A stretch of DNA of 64,000 nucleotides, taken from contig JAEESZ010000002.1 of assembly GCA_016286535.1 (NCBI GenBank), forward strand, positions 232,848-296,847. Reading direction: 5' to 3'. A program made the position numbers and the translations under genes. Below are positions 60,997 to 64,000 of the stretch, piece after piece; positions within the stretch are counted from its first letter, which is position 1; the number at the start of each line of letters is the position of its first letter. The DNA comes from Treponema sp. (lineage in GTDB: Bacteria; Spirochaetota; Spirochaetia; Treponematales; Treponemataceae). The notes below the pieces were generated by a model that searched no databases, was not told where the DNA came from, and saw nothing but the letters and a program-made list of their open reading frames with translations.

Positions 60997-62058
60997 ATGA
61001 AAATTACATTAACTATTCATAATTCACCCGTACAATGCTATAGCGAATTAGATGATACCTTTGATAATTACCAAAATATAAATAAATTATTAAAAAGATT
61101 GAACTTATATTTAAAAGATATTCTAAGAATCTACAAAATACATTTAAACATTCTTCTTTTAGTTGCAGATTCTGTTTCTCTTTCTCCAACATCGGTTTTA
61201 AAGGATTTAAATTTTTATATTGTTTTTCCATCAAAACTATTTTCGTTTTTTATGAAAAAAATAGAAATCATATATAATATACCTGACTTTCAGAAGTATT
61301 TTCAGTTTAAAGAAGAATTTATGGATCAATACATTTATAGAACTTTTGATTGGATTTGTAATTTTGCCCTTTTACATGAAATGTTTCACATTGTAAATGG
61401 ACATTTACAATATAAACAGGAAATTCAAAAAAAAATGAATATAGACTCTAATAAATTAAAAAATTATAACTTAGAATTCCAAACTATGGAATTTGATGCT
61501 GATTATAATGCGATTGTCAATATGGCTACAAGTTTATTTTGCATAATTAGGAAGCCTGATATGCGTAAAAAGTACTCAAATTCTCAAATTCTCCAGTATA
61601 TTATAGATGATTATATTTTTATGAATGTAGCTCTATGCATTTCATTTTCAACTTTTCAAGATATTAGTTCCTTTAAAGAAGGAGATTATTTATCGGTAGA
61701 TCATCCTATTGCTGCTATTAGATATTCATATGCAACTGAGATTCTTATCAATGAATTAAAAAAAGGTTTTGATGGCATATTTTCAATAAATAAATTTATT
61801 TCGAAAATATCAGAAATTACAATTGCATGTAATCGAATATATTTTGCAAATAATAATTTTACGAAATCACTTGTATGTTCTGCATATAATGAACAAGCAG
61901 TAAAGCATAAGATGTTAGTACATAATAATTGGAATAACTTTTACAAGACACTAAAAAAATATGCATATTTAGAATTAAAAGAAAAAGAGGAATTGACAGA
62001 TTTATGTTATTGGGTTGATGAAGACAAAAACATATTGCCAATAGCATTTAGAATTTGA
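60997..62058 (+). CDS. HExxH metallopeptidase-like protein
   Basis: The 353-aa protein has FALLHEMFHIVNGH with H127-E128-x-x-H131 and a downstream TMEFDADYNAI (Glu165/Asp167), the zinc-binding layout of gluzincin-type peptidases. In phage biology such peptidases cleave repressors (ImmA-like) or activate effectors. It is the last gene of the cluster. The peptidase assignment rests on the motif only. Confidence 0.65.
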   Translation: MKITLTIHNSPVQCYSELDDTFDNYQNINKLLKRLNLYLKDILRIYKIHLNILLLVADSVSLSPTSVLKDLNFYIVFPSKLFSFFMKKIEIIYNIPDFQKYFQFKEEFMDQYIYRTFDWICNFALLHEMFHIVNGHLQYKQEIQKKMNIDSNKLKNYNLEFQTMEFDADYNAIVNMATSLFCIIRKPDMRKKYSNSQILQYIIDDYIFMNVALCISFSTFQDISSFKEGDYLSVDHPIAAIRYSYATEILINELKKGFDGIFSINKFISKISEITIACNRIYFANNNFTKSLVCSAYNEQAVKHKMLVHNNWNNFYKTLKKYAYLELKEKEELTDLCYWVDEDKNILPIAFRI

Positions 62059-62258
62059 TTCACACAAAACAAGAAAGCAGAAATATGTAAAGGTAAACAA
62101 CTTCGTTTAATATCAAAACATTGAAAATAATCAGAAACTAGTAATACATATTTATTCATATCAATAAATTTTTTCCCCCCGTGCCCCCAATTGAATTAAG
62201 CTTCTAAGCGTTGCAAGAAGAGAAAGAATTTCAAAGTTTATTTTATAAGAATAAGAAA

Positions 62259-62464
62259 TATGCGTTGTTTGAAACGTATTAAAAGTTATACCGTTGCATA
62301 TGTGTTGTTTGTTTTGATTATGTTTGAATTGTATTCATTTATTATGAATATGTTTGAATTGCTTATTTATTTAATTTTTCTTTATCAACGCATATTCTTA
62401 AAAAATTAAATGTTTTTTTAATAAATGTAAAACAAAATGCATATAAACATTTATGCGTTGTTTG
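62259..62464. repeat. Iteron-like repeats; candidate replication origin
   Basis: TATGCGTTGTTTG occurs at 62259-62271 and 62452-62464; TATGTGTTGTTTG at 62299-62311. The reverse complement CAACGCATA lies at 62385-62393, and TATGTTTGAATTG occurs twice (62319, 62349). The region is very AT-rich and lies beyond the last cargo gene. Several direct and inverted copies of a 13-mer suggest binding sites for a replication protein such as the D5 helicase or its partner. Confidence 0.5.
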
Positions 62465-62499
62465 GATTTACAGATATTAAATAAAACTTTTTTGTAGTT

Positions 62500-63600
62500 T
62501 TTTTCTGACCGCTGCGCGCGCTCCCCCCAAAGGTTTTTAAAATCATCGAGTCGCCGCGTTATGCGACGACGAGGAACAAGTCAACACGGAGCGAAGACTG
62601 CTTTCTCAAACACAAGCGGTTGCGAAGCAATCGCAGACTTTTGAAAACGGTCTGAGCGTAGACAGATAGAGTGTAATTAATCCTGGTAGCACAAGTCGGA
62701 AGAAGCAGTCCTGCTCAATATCAAGTGGCCGCGAAGCGGGCACAGACTTATGACAGGTCTGCTTCTGGAGCTGGAAGAATCAGCAATCAGTGCGCGTCGT
62801 GGAAGGAACGGCGGGAGCGTGCTTACACGCGACCAGAGCGACTGGAACGACGCTGCGAAAATTGAACATACACATTTAAAAAAAAAACACAACGCAATAA
62901 ACTGGCGGCAACACGGACGTTGCCGCCTTGCCGATTGAGCACAGCCTTCTGGGCTGGGCGATTGAGGCAAAACTTTATCACACACAAAACGATATCCCGA
63001 AAAAGCCGCCACCAAAGAACCAATGTAGCATCTTAAAACTGCAGGACAACTGTAATGTTGAGTAAAAGGGTGCCCCCGTGCCCCCCAAGAGCGGTTCAAT
63101 AACATTCCTTATTTTTTACGAAGGGGGAAAAGGGGGATGCCCCGCGGCGGGGGGAAAGGGGGAACGCTTTTGCGTGCCTGCAGTTTTAAGTTGCGGTACA
63201 CGCGGAAGAATCAGCTTTCATTTCAGAATAAATGTTTTGCGCGAGAGAAGAAGTTTGGCGGCTTTTACAAAACGATAACACATACAACTTCTGCCCGCGT
63301 GCGGAAACAGGCAGATGCACAAAGCGGAGGGTCCGCGAAGCGGTACCGGAGCGACTGCAGCTGACTGTGCTTTCATTGCTCCTTGCGCTGCTTTCTCAAA
63401 GGCCCACTTGCTAGCTTACTAGTGAATGCAAACAGTGTGTGAGCGAATGGAGCTGAACGAAGTGAAGCGGAATGAGAGAACACTCTGTTTGCTACCTTTT
63501 TCACCATTCCGTGAACACTGATTACCGATACGCGTAGAGAGCGGAAGCGGTACGAAGTACGGCTGGAGCGAACGGCAATAAATAAACCCTTTTATATTTT
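62500..63600. other. Non-coding GC-rich palindromic region
   Basis: I see no convincing gene. The stretch is full of short palindromes and near-repeats with GCGAAGC or GGAGCGAC cores. One 40-base segment at 62613-62654 (CAAGCGGTTGCGAAGC...) recurs at 62722-62761 in diverged form. G runs occur near 63124-63160. The composition contrasts sharply with the AT-rich cargo. Confidence 0.5.
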
Positions 63601-63608
63601 ATAAAAAT

Positions 63609-63636
63609 TTATCTCAGCCCTGACGGCTGATGACGA
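63609..63636 (+). repeat. Duplicated anticodon-arm-like stem-loop
   Basis: TTATCTCAGCC-CTGACG-GCTGATGACGA copies tRNA bases 28049-28076 exactly, apart from the loop, where CTGACG replaces TTCCAA. It may be an imperfect att remnant or regulatory decoy. Confidence 0.5.
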
Positions 63637-63659
63637 CATACTAAAATTCATTATAATAA

Positions 63660-63720
63660 TCGGCATAATAACCGTAATAAAAGTCAATGTAAGTCATAGC
63701 AAGTCAGGATAAATCATTGC
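63660..63720 (+). repeat. Probable integrase/excisionase arm sites, right side
   Basis: TCGGCATAATAA and CCGTAATAAAAG at 63660-63683 match the left arm units (17 of 21 positions identical to 28268-28288). They run into four 10-base units beginning AAGTCA, AAGTCA, AAGTCA, AAATCA (63681-63720). Such phased repeats near attR fit arm or excisionase binding. Confidence 0.5.
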
Positions 63721-63804
63721 ATAAATTTATATATTATAATAAAATAAAGTAACTTATCGAAATATTACTGAAGCGGTTTGATTAGTTTTGAATTGCACAA
63801 TCGT

Positions 63805-63849
63805 GCCTTCCAAGCTGATGACGAGGGTTCGACTCCCTTCTGCCGCTCT
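63805..63849 (+). repeat. attR: 45-bp attachment repeat
   Basis: It is identical to 28057-28101. It holds only the 3' part of the tRNA and is followed by a displaced tRNA terminator. Confidence 0.95.
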
Positions 63850-63852
63850 TCC

Positions 63853-63882
63853 AAAGCTCGTCTAACTGACGAGCTTTTTTTT
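63853..63882 (+). terminator. Displaced original tRNA terminator
   Basis: AAAGCTCGTC pairs with GACGAGCTTT, followed by T residues. Position after attR suggests it was the chromosomal terminator of tRNA-Gly before integration. Confidence 0.75.
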
Positions 63883-63884
63883 AT

Positions 63885-63954
63885 GGGCTCGTGAGCCCGT
63901 GAAAATATGTAGCGAAGCGAAATATTTTCATAATAAACCACCCGCTATGCGGGT
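63885..63954. repeat. Cluster of small palindromes after attR
   Basis: GGGCTC-GT-GAGCCC (63885-63898), TGAAAATAT...ATATTTTCA (63900-63930) and ACCCGC-TAT-GCGGGT (63940-63954). No gene is seen in the last 118 bases. Confidence 0.5.
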
Positions 63955-64000
63955 GAGAGACAAAAGCTTATAGCAAAAAAAGCTTTCCTCGAAGGTGTAC

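Larger units (their letters stand above)
28057..63849 (+). mobile_element. Integrated phage-like element at tRNA-Gly, about 35.8 kb
   Basis: Perfect 45-bp direct repeats bound the region at 28057-28101 and 63805-63849. The element carries tyrosine integrase, excisionase-like protein, terminases, portal, protease, capsid, connectors, tail-hub, lysis and D5 helicase genes plus two cargo blocks. It encodes its own tRNA 3' end and terminator at the left. No lysogeny repressor, tail tube or tape-measure gene was found, so it could be a prophage with replaced tail genes, a satellite or an unfamiliar phage type. Confidence 0.92.

Noticed and set aside
62677..63414. Several short frames in the GC-rich right-end region
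   Set aside because: They follow palindromic repeats on both strands, lack ribosome sites and have low-complexity products.
63681..63720. Short regularly spaced repeats as a CRISPR array
   Set aside because: The units are only 10 bases long with no spacers of usual size, and no cas gene is present.

Overview
The window looks like a chromosome segment of an anaerobic, gut- or rumen-type spirochaete close to Treponema, carrying an integrated phage-like element. This rests on the low G+C content, type III glutamine synthetase, Amt-PII fusion, a bifurcation-type Flx-Hdr operon, [FeFe] hydrogenase, lipoprotein-type ABC binding proteins and small GCGAAGC palindromes between genes. The genus is inferred from gene content and not proven.

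Chromosomal part (1-28,026). It starts inside glnN, followed by an Amt channel fused to a PII domain (nitrogen assimilation). A seven-gene minus-strand operon follows, hdrB-hdrC-hdrA-flxD-flxC-flxB-flxA, for NADH/ferredoxin/thiol-disulfide electron bifurcation. Next come an oppBCDFA peptide importer (+), an Fbp-type three-gene importer (-), a copper P-type ATPase with a C-terminal HMA domain that may also be made separately, fumarase and an LDH/MDH-family dehydrogenase (-), an EAL phosphodiesterase (-) and a monomeric [FeFe] hydrogenase (+). Together they fit a fermentative cell that handles NADH, ferredoxin, H2 and C4 acids.

Integrated element (28,057-63,849, about 35.8 kb). A tRNA-Gly(TCC) gene at 28,027 is the attachment site. 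Its last 43 bases plus two flanking bases form a 45-bp perfect repeat at 63,805. Inside, in order: tyrosine integrase, excisionase-like HTH protein, small and large terminase, portal, a LuxR-type regulator, prohead protease, major capsid protein and two head-tail connector proteins. Cargo block 1 follows (36,860-49,534): a DpnII-like restriction-modification system with an extra gene, a Ser/Thr kinase with a DUF5677-like partner, an EVE-McrB/McrC system whose McrB is split by one stop codon, and an orphan 495-aa gene. Then come tail-hub, lysis and fibre-type genes and a D5-type helicase. Cargo block 2 (57,420-62,058) holds an unknown helical protein, two PD-(D/E)XK-like proteins and an HExxH metallopeptidase-like protein. 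The right end is 1.7 kb of non-coding DNA with iteron-like repeats, GC-rich palindromes, probable integrase arm sites and attR.

All recognised phage genes lie on the plus strand. I found no repressor, tail tube or tape-measure gene. Cargo block 1 sits exactly where tail-tube and tape-measure genes would be expected, so the element may be defective, a satellite, or of an unfamiliar type. The best candidate for an undescribed system is the four-gene cargo block 2; the kinase/DUF5677 pair is second.
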